Source of the DNA: Armatimonadota bacterium
GTDB taxonomy: Bacteria; Armatimonadota; Zipacnadia; Zipacnadales; UBA11051
Assembly: GCA_003542955.1 (NCBI GenBank)
Contig: DPJP01000284.1
Span: 4,133-14,368 of the forward strand
Direction of reading: 5' to 3'
DNA length: 10,236 nucleotides
The position numbers were made by a program, and so were the translations under genes. Position 1 is the first letter of the stretch. Each line of letters starts with the position of its first letter. The notes below the pieces were generated by a model, which ran no database searches, was not told the DNA's origin, and saw nothing but the letters and a program-made list of their open reading frames with translations. Positions 1-5,692 of the stretch are shown piece by piece.

Positions 1-57
1 ACGGCCCGCAGCGAAACGCGGCAGACCGACATCATCATCTACGAGATGCCGCGGTGA
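1..57 (+). CDS. 3' end of an unidentified plus-strand gene
   Basis: Frame 1 is open from the window edge and ends in TGA at 55-57, giving the C-terminal residues TARSETRQTDIIIYEMPR. The mixture of polar residues with a short III-Y strand reads like a real protein end. It stops 15 bases before the stop of the minus-strand phosphodiesterase gene, a normal convergent arrangement. Eighteen residues are too few to assign a family, and chance openness over 57 bases of GC-rich DNA cannot be excluded. No terminator hairpin is visible in the 15-base gap. Confidence 0.4.
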   Translation, partial: TARSETRQTDIIIYEMPR

Positions 58-72
58 GCGGTGTACCCACCA

Positions 73-633
73 TCAGAGTGCACGCTCCAACTCCGCACCC
101 GTCGCCAGATTCACGATGCGGACTTCCCGATCCTCGATGAACGCGCACGTCGGCACCGCCAGCGCCTCGTCCCTGGCCAGGGGATACGTCGTCGTCCCCG
201 GGTTCAGGTGCGTGACACCATCGACCACCCGCAGGCTCGGCACATGCGTGTGCCCGGTGAGCAGGTAGTCCACCCCCCACCTGCGCGCCAGCGCCAGGAG
301 GTCATCGAGCGGCTGCAGGTGGCCGTGTGTGGCCAGGAAGCGCTTTCCCTCTATCTGAGCCAGGACGTAAGGTGACTGGATGGGGGCATCGATCACGAGC
401 GTATCGACTTCCGAGTCGCCGTTGCCCCTGACGATCAAGAGCGGGACGTCGATCCCGTTGAGGTCCTCCGCGAGTTGCTTCGGGCCATGGCCCGGGCCGG
501 GAGCGAACTTGGGCCCGTGGTAGAGGACATCGCCGCAGTGGACGATCATGTCACAGTCGGCGAGCACCGCCTCGAAGGCTTGCCGCCAGGCCGTGAAGTC
601 GCCATGCGTATCAGACACCACGCCGATCCTCAT
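73..633 (-). CDS. yfcE: YfcE-type metallophosphoesterase (phosphodiesterase)
   Basis: This 186-residue protein has the full metallophosphoesterase motif set of the YfcE/MJ0936 family: SDTHG at residues 7-11, HCGD at 32-35, the GNGD variant of GNxD/H at 70-73, THGH at 102-105 and TGHTH at 126-130. The Asp and His residues in these motifs bind two metal ions, usually Mn2+, and the family hydrolyses phosphodiesters as small cytosolic enzymes. The physiological substrate is generally unknown. The length is normal and nothing is missing. The ATG start is backed by AGGGAGG at 642-648, eight bases upstream and inside the end of the methyltransferase gene, whose stop lies only three bases before this ATG. 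The two genes are therefore very probably co-transcribed and translationally coupled. The family call is secure; the exact substrate is not. Confidence 0.9.
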   Translation of the reverse strand: MRIGVVSDTHGDFTAWRQAFEAVLADCDMIVHCGDVLYHGPKFAPGPGHGPKQLAEDLNGIDVPLLIVRGNGDSEVDTLVIDAPIQSPYVLAQIEGKRFLATHGHLQPLDDLLALARRWGVDYLLTGHTHVPSLRVVDGVTHLNPGTTTYPLARDEALAVPTCAFIEDREVRIVNLATGAELERAL

Positions 634-636
634 CGA

Positions 637-1449
637 CTACGCCTCCCTGTCCGCCTCGATGACACCATACTGCACCCGCGTCGAGGGGTTACCGATGACC
701 GTGTCCACGCCCAACTGCTCCCACAGCGGAGTGCCGTAGCGCTGCTTGATGACCACACACCGACGCGCCACGCGACGTGCCTCGGTGACCGCCTCGGAAT
801 CGAGCCCCGAGCTGTCGCCCAGCTCCCGCAGGGCCACCATCTGCTCGGAGCCCTCCACGGCGGCGTGGAAGATCGGGTCGAAGTAGACTACGTCGAATGC
901 GCCTCCATCCGCCCGGCTCAGGTACAGTCGATAGTCCGTCTGGTGCGCCTCGATCCTCCGCATGGCAGCCGTGACACGGGGGCTGTCGTCATTGTATGTC
1001 GCCAGCCCGTGGATCGTCAGCTGCGCGATGAGCGGGGAGACCTCGAGGCCGACGACGCGTCCGGCATCGCCGACGACGTGCGCGGCCACGATCGCGTCAC
1101 TGGCACGGCCCAGCGTGCAGTCGAGGACGCCGTCTCCCGGCTGAAGACGCATGGCGGTGACCATGGGGTCGCCACGGCCCCGGCGGATGCTCTGCATACG
1201 CACTCGCGCCATGCCGGGGTGGTAGAAGTACTGCAGGTCGTTGGCCGGCTCGTGGTATGTGACGCGGTCGGCTCCAACGACAACGGCGCCGACGACACCG
1301 TGGAACTCGCATGTCGTGGCAATGCCCCCACGGCGCGCGACCAGGGGTGCATCGAGCCGCTCGGCCCAGTGCGCGGCATCCGCCCACTGCGCATCGGTAG
1401 GCCGTCGGGACGTGGTGACGATGAACGGGCGGTTCGCCAGTTGCCGCAC
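637..1449 (-). CDS. RsmJ-like class I SAM-dependent methyltransferase
   Basis: This 270-residue protein has a Rossmann methyltransferase core. SAM motif I is at 108-123 (VLDCTLGRASDAIVAA), the acidic motif II loop is GLEVSP at 134-139, and a motif IV-like VVYFDPIF lies at 187-194. The DPIF sequence corresponds to the DPMF of the RsmJ/YhiQ family (SAM_MT, PF04445), which methylates a guanine in 16S rRNA in E. coli. The N-terminal VTTSRRPTDAQ and DAPLVARR segments resemble the N-terminal extension of the Gram-positive branch of that family, whose target is not established. The likely role is RNA methylation, but the substrate is inferred only. The start is GTG, 13 bases after the HIT gene stop, with a modest GGTGG ribosome site about seven bases upstream. 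It sits between the HIT and phosphodiesterase genes with minimal gaps, so it belongs to the same transcript. Confidence 0.78.
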   Translation of the reverse strand: MRQLANRPFIVTTSRRPTDAQWADAAHWAERLDAPLVARRGGIATTCEFHGVVGAVVVGADRVTYHEPANDLQYFYHPGMARVRMQSIRRGRGDPMVTAMRLQPGDGVLDCTLGRASDAIVAAHVVGDAGRVVGLEVSPLIAQLTIHGLATYNDDSPRVTAAMRRIEAHQTDYRLYLSRADGGAFDVVYFDPIFHAAVEGSEQMVALRELGDSSGLDSEAVTEARRVARRCVVIKQRYGTPLWEQLGVDTVIGNPSTRVQYGVIEADREA

Positions 1450-1462
1450 CGGCGTGCCACCC

Positions 1463-1807
1463 CTACCCGGGCGGCCAGGCCATGCGGCGTCCGCCCAGCA
1501 CGTGCAGATGCAGGTGGAACACAGACTGGCCCGCCTTTTCGCCCTTGTTGGTGACGACCCGGTAGCCGTCCTCGGCGATGCCCTTCTGAGCCGCTACCGC
1601 GGCGCATGCCAGGCACAGCCTGCCCAGCAACTCCGCATCCGCTGCATCGGCATCGCTCAACGATACGACATGCTTCCTCGGAATCACCAGCACGTGCACC
1701 GGCGCCTGCGGGTTGATGTCATCGAAACCGAGGCAGTGCTCGTCCTCGTAGACGACCTTCGCCGGTATCTCCCCGCTGACGATCTTGCAGAACAGGCAGT
1801 CAGACAC
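1463..1807 (-). CDS. hinT: HIT-family nucleotide hydrolase (HinT-like)
   Basis: This 114-residue protein has the compact HIT fold of the HinT/PKCI branch. The N-terminal SDCLFCKIVSGEIPAK carries the CxxC pair common in bacterial members. HVLVIPRKHV is at 38-47, and the histidine triad HLHLHV at 98-103 supplies the catalytic His. Family members hydrolyse purine nucleoside phosphoramidates and aminoacyl-AMP in the cytosol. A longer open frame continues upstream to 1936, but that part is only a translation of the CGCGAA repeats. The GTG at 1805-1807 is preferred because GGAGGTGA lies just upstream and the family N-terminus begins exactly there. It is the first gene of the left cluster and is followed 13 bases later by the methyltransferase. 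Confidence 0.93.
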   Translation of the reverse strand: MSDCLFCKIVSGEIPAKVVYEDEHCLGFDDINPQAPVHVLVIPRKHVVSLSDADAADAELLGRLCLACAAVAAQKGIAEDGYRVVTNKGEKAGQSVFHLHLHVLGGRRMAWPPG

Positions 1808-1812
1808 CCTCG

Positions 1813-1820
1813 TCACCTCC
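1813..1820 (-). promoter_or_regulatory. Ribosome binding site of the HIT gene
   Basis: The minus strand reads GGAGGTGA, a near-perfect anti-16S match, five bases before the GTG start (eight from the GGAGG core). It decides for the short 114-residue form over the longer upstream frame. Confidence 0.85.
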
Positions 1821-1843
1821 GGTGTGAGTATGCGCGGGCCCCC

Positions 1844-1849
1844 ATTGTA
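1844..1849 (-). promoter_or_regulatory. Candidate -10 box for the HIT-methyltransferase-yfcE cluster
   Basis: The minus strand reads TACAAT, one base from the sigma-70 consensus, about 36 bases before the HIT start. That would give a leader of roughly 30 bases. The -35 region about 17-18 bases further upstream (CTGGCG/TGGCGG) is a poor match, so this rests mainly on the -10 box and its position between the repeat region and the gene. Confidence 0.45.
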
Positions 1850-1897
1850 CCAACTGCCCGCCGCTTCCGCCAGCGTCGGGGAACGGGGAAAGGCGGA

Positions 1898-2112
1898 GAA
1901 CCGCGAATGACGCGAAAAGGCGCGAAAGGAAGGCAACGGCTAACGACGAGAAACCGCGAATGACGCGAATGACGCGAATGAACGGCAACCACCAGAGGTT
2001 GTCTGCCGTTGGCCGTCTATTCGCGCTATTCGCGTCATTCGCGGTTCAACACGCCGTTCGCCGTCGCCCTGGCCGTTCCCCTTTTCGCGCTATTTCGCGT
2101 CTTTCGCGGTTC
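1898..2112. repeat. Nested inverted repeat: four copies of a CGCGAA-core element
   Basis: Two copies run in one orientation (1898-1940 and 1950-1989) and two in the other (2008-2047 and 2071-2112). Each is AACCGCGAA followed by two more CGCGAA cores spaced 9-10 bases apart, then an ACGGC-type flank. The inner pair forms an imperfect hairpin of about 40 bases per arm around an 18-base loop, and the outer pair can enclose it. Copy 1950-1989 contains three exact CGCGAATGA units (1955-1981). The two right-hand copies also form a direct repeat of about 65 bases that includes the shared flank TTCAACACGCCGT. The element fills the gap between the TldD/ligase fusion and the HIT gene. It carries no credible protein: open frames through it give only low-complexity R/F/S peptides. 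It may act as an RNA hairpin at the 3' end of the upstream transcript or may simply be a dispersed genomic repeat. Confidence 0.9.
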
Positions 2113-2137
2113 AACACGCCGTCCGCCGTCTCCGTGC

Positions 2138-3784
2138 TCAGAACAGGCCGACGATATTGCCGTCTTCGCCCAGGTCGACATCCACCGCCGCCGGCCGCGT
2201 CGGCAGGCCCGGCATTGTGCGCATCTCGCCACACAGCGGATAGAGGAAGCCCGCGCCCAGCGATGGCTTGACGTCGCGAACCGGCACCGTGAAGCCCGTT
2301 GGCCGGCCCTTGAGGTCCGGGTCATGCGAAAGCGACAGATGAGTCTTCGCCATGCAGATCGGGAGCTTGTCGTAGCCCTGTTTGGTGAACTGGCGGATCT
2401 TGCTCTCGGCGAGCGGCGAGTACTCGACGCCGTCGGCGCCGTAGATCTCCGTGGCGATGGTCTCGATCTTCTCCTTGATGGAGGCCTCGAGCGGATAGAG
2501 GAAGTGGAAGTCGTTGCCCTGGTCGCAGACGTCGACAACCGCCTGTGCCAGCTCCGCGCCACCCGCGCCGCCCTTTCCGTGGACGTAGGTCTCGACGGCG
2601 GCCCTGGCTCCCGCCTTGAGCGCTTCCTCCTTCACTGCGGCGATCTCGGCCGGCGTGTCGGTGGGGAAGATGTTGATGGCTACGACCACGGGCAGGCCCA
2701 TCTTGCCCATGTTCTCGATGTGCTTGGCCAGGTTCGCGCAACCCGCGCGCGCGGCGGCGACGTTCTCCTTCGCGATCTGCTCCATCGGCGGCTTGCGTCC
2801 GGGCTTGAACTCGAAGGCGCCGCCGTGCAGTTTCATGGCCTTGACGGTCGCGACGATGACGACCGCGGAGGGCTTCGTGTTGCCGACGCGACACTTGATG
2901 TTGAGGAACTTCTCCGCCCCACAGTCGGCGCCGAAGCCGGCCTCCGTCACCACATAGTCGGCGCACTTGAGGGCGATCTTGTCGGCCAGGATCGAGTTGC
3001 CTGCCCACACGGCATCGGCCTCCGAGTTGTGCCCGAACGCCTCATGCACAAGCAGGCCGCATATCTTCGGGTCGATGATGACATCGAATGTGCCCGCCGG
3101 CGCACGCTCCGCACTCAGGAGCGAGACGGCCCGGCCGGCGGCCTCCCGGCCCATCTGTTCGAGGTCGGTCTCCTCGACAAGTTCAAAGCCCACGCGGTTG
3201 GCAACCCGCTCGGAGGCCCGCTGGCGGGTCTGCCCGTCGGAGGCGACAACGCTCACGCCGATGGTAGTGCCGGTGGCGGTGTAGTGCAGGAATGTGCCGA
3301 AGCTGTTGGCCAGGAACGTCTCACCGGAGCCATCCGCGTAGTGAGCGATGGTGTTGGCGATGAGGCCGGGGTGATCGGCACGTGCGGCCGCCTCGAGCTG
3401 TACTGCGGCGGCAACACGTTCGTCAAGCGGAATCGAGGTGGGGCTGATGCGCGGCTGCGCGCCGGTCTCCCCGACTACAGGCTCAACCTCGGCCACCATC
3501 CCGGCGTCGGTGACGTGCGATGAAGCGGCGCGCGCCAACCCGACGGCGTCGTCCACGCAACGCATCAACTCCTCGGCGTCGGGGCGATTGGTGGGGGCGA
3601 AGCCCCATGCGCCGCCGACGAGTACGCGAAGGCCGGCGCCGCGAGACTGTGCGGCGGATATCTTGTCGGCGCGTCCATCCTCGACGGCGACGGCCGTGGC
3701 ACTGCCGCTTGTGATACGCAGGTCGGCGAAGTCGGCGCCCCTGTCGAGCGCCGCCTGGATGACATCCTGCATCATCTGTTGCAT
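2138..3784 (-). CDS. tldD/fhs: Chimeric ORF: TldD N-terminal half fused to formate-THF ligase C-terminal half
   Basis: One uninterrupted frame of 548 residues joins two unrelated enzymes. Residues 1 to about 262 are the N-terminal half of TldD, the partner of TldE in a zinc metalloprotease that trims modified peptides. They include ALDRGADFADLRI near the start and the HExxxH zinc site HEAFGHNSEAD at 247-257. From about residue 271 on it is the C-terminal half of formate-tetrahydrofolate ligase: DYVVTEAGFGADCGAEKF, KHIENMGKMGLPVVVAINIF, KEKIETIATEIYGADGVEY, GRPTGFTVPVRDV, MPGLPTRPAA, ending at the family C-terminus IVGLF. The C-terminal half of TldD, which supplies the third zinc ligand, is absent. 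So is the N-terminal half of the ligase, with its ATP-binding P-loop. Neither activity is expected. The ATG at 3784 is preferred over the GTG at 3796 because GAGGGA (3789-3794) precedes it. It follows the 141-residue membrane protein gene by 18 bases. It may be a true genomic fusion or an assembly chimera; see the findings. Confidence 0.85.
   Translation of the reverse strand: MQQMMQDVIQAALDRGADFADLRITSGSATAVAVEDGRADKISAAQSRGAGLRVLVGGAWGFAPTNRPDAEELMRCVDDAVGLARAASSHVTDAGMVAEVEPVVGETGAQPRISPTSIPLDERVAAAVQLEAAARADHPGLIANTIAHYADGSGETFLANSFGTFLHYTATGTTIGVSVVASDGQTRQRASERVANRVGFELVEETDLEQMGREAAGRAVSLLSAERAPAGTFDVIIDPKICGLLVHEAFGHNSEADAVWAGNSILADKIALKCADYVVTEAGFGADCGAEKFLNIKCRVGNTKPSAVVIVATVKAMKLHGGAFEFKPGRKPPMEQIAKENVAAARAGCANLAKHIENMGKMGLPVVVAINIFPTDTPAEIAAVKEEALKAGARAAVETYVHGKGGAGGAELAQAVVDVCDQGNDFHFLYPLEASIKEKIETIATEIYGADGVEYSPLAESKIRQFTKQGYDKLPICMAKTHLSLSHDPDLKGRPTGFTVPVRDVKPSLGAGFLYPLCGEMRTMPGLPTRPAAVDVDLGEDGNIVGLF
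2967..3001 (-). other. Junction between TldD-like and formate-THF-ligase-like sequence
   Basis: These bases encode GNSILADKIALK. TldD proteins typically carry GNSIL-GK(I/L)G shortly after HEAFGH. Formate-THF ligases of one branch carry GNSS(I/V)xADKIALK just before DYVVTEAGFGAD. The segment resembles both families, with one serine fewer than the ligase form, so the crossover can be placed here but not to the base. Family patterns are recalled, not aligned. Confidence 0.75.
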
Positions 3785-3788
3785 CTGT

Positions 3789-3794
3789 TCCCTC
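3789..3794 (-). promoter_or_regulatory. Ribosome binding site of the tldD start
   Basis: GAGGGA on the minus strand lies four bases before the ATG at 3782-3784 and overlaps the alternative GTG at 3794-3796, which itself has no upstream site. It favours the ATG. Confidence 0.55.
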
Positions 3795-3802
3795 ACTGGG
3801 TG

Positions 3803-4228
3803 CTATTCTGATGGTCGCGGCATGGCTTGTTCGCGGCCGGTCGACGCACGCCGCCCGGCATCGTGCAGGGCCTTGAGCGCGTGTGCTATCGCAGGCGCGA
3901 GCAGATCCGTGAGCGTGCGCTTCAGTCCATCCCTGCACGTCGCCGAGTCCCGTGCGCAGACGTGCTCCGCAGACGCCCCTTCAGTCGGACCGCTGTCCCG
4001 CGGCTCGGGGCGCCGCGCAAGCACACACCAGAGGCCGATACCGATGCCCGCAAGCCCCACAACCGCGGCGACTGCAGTCGGCTTGAGCGCCATCTCCGAC
4101 GCGCGTGCCCGGATGCGTGCGACGAGGCCGCTCTCAACCCGCCGCAGGCTCTCTTCTACACCGTCGAGCGCTTGTTCAGGCGTCTGAGCCGTGAATGTTG
4201 GGGTCTTCCGGCGCGTCGTCTGCCGCAC
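3803..4228 (-). CDS. Small single-span membrane protein, YqjD/DUF3618-like
   Basis: This 141-residue protein has a basic N-terminus, a charged probably helical segment (TPEQALDGVEESLRRVES) and one hydrophobic span at about residues 51-71 (TAVAAVVGLAGIGIGLWCVLA) followed by RR. A Pro/Gly-rich linker with two cysteines (C91 and C98) and an amphipathic C-terminal region follow. The amphipathic stretch plus one span before Arg residues recalls YqjD/DUF3618-type proteins, which often sit next to a PF07332 holin-like gene as here. The sequence match is weak, so the family is a suggestion. The GTG start is chosen because it has a purine-rich GGAAGGGGGGG upstream and limits the overlap with the preceding gene to 53 bases. 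An ATG at 4267 would overlap by 92 and lacks a good site. The function is unknown, presumably in the envelope. Confidence 0.6.
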   Translation of the reverse strand: MRQTTRRKTPTFTAQTPEQALDGVEESLRRVESGLVARIRARASEMALKPTAVAAVVGLAGIGIGLWCVLARRPEPRDSGPTEGASAEHVCARDSATCRDGLKRTLTDLLAPAIAHALKALHDAGRRASTGREQAMPRPSE

Positions 4229-4550
4229 TGTTACCAGCCCCCCCCTTCCGCTTCCCAAACGCCGCATACAAGAGCCCCGCCGCGCCTGCGAGCAGCACTC
4301 CGCCGACGATCAGGTAGGCCCCGGCGGGGGTGAGGATACTCGACAGCCACACGATCAGCCCGATCGAGACATACACCAGGCCGAGCACAAGGCAGGCCAT
4401 CGCGGCAGTGAACAGCCCGGCGCTCCTGCCGGCCCTGGCTCCGTACTCTCCCGCGCGCGTCGCCAACTCGTCAACGACGGCGCGCAGGAGGTTCACCAGG
4501 CTCAGCAACAGGGCTCTGAACTGCTCGGCGAGTGATATGCTCGTATCCAA
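4176..4550 (-). CDS. Phage-holin-family / YqjE-like two-helix membrane protein
   Basis: This 124-residue protein has an N-terminal amphipathic helix (LAEQFRALLLSLVNLLRAVVDELATRAGEYG, residues 8-37, given here as its limits), then two hydrophobic spans at about 46-71 and 75-98, then a KRK stop and a polar acidic tail. This layout fits the Actinobacteriophage holin III / YqjE group (PF07332). In chromosomes these are housekeeping membrane proteins of unknown role rather than phage lysis genes, and no phage gene is nearby. The start is TTG, with GGGAGG eight bases upstream (4559-4564). It follows femX by 45 bases and overlaps the next gene by 53 bases, so it is within the wall operon. The topology is clear; the function is unknown. 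Confidence 0.75.
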   Translation of the reverse strand: MDTSISLAEQFRALLLSLVNLLRAVVDELATRAGEYGARAGRSAGLFTAAMACLVLGLVYVSIGLIVWLSSILTPAGAYLIVGGVLLAGAAGLLYAAFGKRKGGAGNSAADDAPEDPNIHGSDA

Positions 4551-4551
4551 A

Positions 4552-4566
4552 CCGGGAGCCTCCCGG
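4552..4566 (-). promoter_or_regulatory. Palindrome covering the ribosome site of the holin-like gene
   Basis: CCGGGAG-C-CTCCCGG is a perfect 7-bp inverted repeat with a single central base. It contains the GGGAGG ribosome site (4559-4564) used by the TTG-initiated gene at 4550. A one-base loop cannot form a full intramolecular stem, but a shorter hairpin could hide the site. Confidence 0.4.
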
Positions 4567-4580
4567 AACCTATCGGGGCA

Positions 4581-4609
4581 GAGTCCGCCTGCTGACTACC
4601 AGCGGACTC
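4581..4609 (-). other. Hairpin spanning the femX stop codon
   Basis: GAGTCCGC (4581-4588) and GCGGACTC (4602-4609) form a perfect 8-bp stem with a 13-base loop that contains the femX stop codon (4596-4598). No T-run follows on the minus strand, so it does not look like an intrinsic terminator. An RNA processing or stability element within the operon is possible. Confidence 0.45.
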
Positions 4610-5669
4610 GTCGCTTCAGCCCCGCTATCAGAAGCCGCAGCCTGCGGACCGCCGGTTCGGCTGCGTGGAAGAGCCTGTACCAGCCCGGCGAGTAGACGCG
4701 GTCCCACTCTCCGACGTATTCAACGTACTGCGCGCCGAACCCTTCCTTGAACCGGTTGAGCCCCTGCAGTGGGTTGGCGGTGTCATCCGCGCGCGCGACT
4801 CCGCGCATGTCGTAGACCTCGCACCCTCGCGCCTTTGCCCAGCGCATCATCTCCCACTGCATCAGGTGATTGGGCATCATGTTTCGATGCGCGTTGGCCG
4901 ACGCGCCGTAGACGTACCACGCACGGGGGCCGCATGCGAGTGTGATCGCCCCGGCGACGAGTTCATCCCCGACATGGGCCAGGAACAGCGCGGCGTGCCC
5001 CGGAGCGACGAAAAGCTCATAGATATCGCGGAAGTAGCTCAGGGCTCGAACCTTGAAGCCGTCGCGCTCCGCGGTCTCCGTCAAGGCGTCATAGAATGCG
5101 TCGACATCCTCCGGCGACACCGCCGTGCGGACCCGGACACCCTTGCGCTCCGCCAGCCCGATGTTGTAGCGCCACTTGGGCTTGAAGCCAGCGAGCAGTT
5201 CCTCCTCGCTGGGCCGGATGTCGACCTGCATCACATAGCGCGGCTGCGTGCCGCCGAAGCCCTCCTCGGCAATCTCCGCCGGCCGGAAGCCGGTGTCTCT
5301 GAGCATGCAGCGGTACCCGTCGTCGGCGGCGAGCACCGCGGGATCAACCTTCAGTGCCATGGCCCCGTGCGCCGCGGCCAGGGCATCGAGTTCTGCAACG
5401 AGTTCGGTGAACACGTCGCGATCGGCGCCGGCCGGTAGCAGCGGTCCGCCGGGGCTGTAGAAGAGCGACTTGCCCAGACCCGGAACGCTACGCTTGAGTA
5501 CCTGTGCCGCGCCAACGAACCTGCCGTCGCGCTCGACGGCCAGGCGCAATGGCTCCCAGCCCGTCCGAGCCTTCAGTTCACCCCATTCCCACATCTGGAG
5601 GAAGCCGGCGTGGTCGCCTGAAGCCACGAAGTCACTGTAGCGTTTGCGGTCGGTCTGCGTCAGGAGCAT
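4596..5669 (-). CDS. FemX/FemAB-family peptidoglycan interpeptide bridge ligase
   Basis: This 357-residue protein has the double-GNAT architecture of the FemAB family, which transfers amino acids from aminoacyl-tRNA to the lysine-type side chain of lipid-linked peptidoglycan precursors on the inner membrane face. Recognisable blocks are FLQMWEWGELKA at 23-34, FYSPGGPLL at 70-78, EELLAGFKPKWRYNIGLAER at 156-175, YVYGASANAHRNMMPNHLMQ at 252-271 and GLNRFKEGFG at 303-312. It lacks the long coiled-coil insertion of staphylococcal FemA and is nearer the FemX/FmhB type in length. The ATG start is 23 bases after the PBP2 stop, with only a weak AAAGG site about ten bases upstream. Its place behind two PBP genes fits a joint role in crosslinking. 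Which amino acid it adds cannot be read from the sequence. Confidence 0.88.
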   Translation of the reverse strand: MLLTQTDRKRYSDFVASGDHAGFLQMWEWGELKARTGWEPLRLAVERDGRFVGAAQVLKRSVPGLGKSLFYSPGGPLLPAGADRDVFTELVAELDALAAAHGAMALKVDPAVLAADDGYRCMLRDTGFRPAEIAEEGFGGTQPRYVMQVDIRPSEEELLAGFKPKWRYNIGLAERKGVRVRTAVSPEDVDAFYDALTETAERDGFKVRALSYFRDIYELFVAPGHAALFLAHVGDELVAGAITLACGPRAWYVYGASANAHRNMMPNHLMQWEMMRWAKARGCEVYDMRGVARADDTANPLQGLNRFKEGFGAQYVEYVGEWDRVYSPGWYRLFHAAEPAVRRLRLLIAGLKRRVRW

Positions 5670-5692
5670 CTATCAACGACCTTTGGGAGCAA

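Noticed and set aside
475..1554. Long plus-strand open frame of 359 codons
   Set aside because: It runs antisense to the yfcE, methyltransferase and HIT genes, which have clear motifs and ribosome sites. Its product has the Arg/Ala/His-rich composition typical of antisense frames in GC-rich DNA.
1808..1936. N-terminal extension of the HIT protein to 1936
   Set aside because: The extra residues translate the CGCGAA repeats and the promoter/leader. GGAGGTGA plus GTG at 1807 matches the family start exactly.
1898..2112. CRISPR array
   Set aside because: The repeats are degenerate, in both orientations, and lack unique spacers of constant length. No cas genes are present.
2009..3523. Long plus-strand open frame of 504 codons
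   Set aside because: It is antisense to the TldD/ligase frame, starts inside the repeats, and shows no recognisable domain. The minus-strand frame matches known families through most of its length.
2138..3784. Frameshift or internal stop separating tldD from fhs
   Set aside because: The frame is continuous through the junction, so sequencing indels do not explain the switch of family.
4176..4550. Prophage lysis holin
   Set aside because: No endolysin, structural, integrase or other phage genes are nearby. The gene sits within a wall-synthesis operon, and chromosomal PF07332-type proteins are common outside phages.
4581..4609. Intrinsic terminator after femX
   Set aside because: There is no T-run after the stem, and closely spaced genes with ribosome sites continue downstream.
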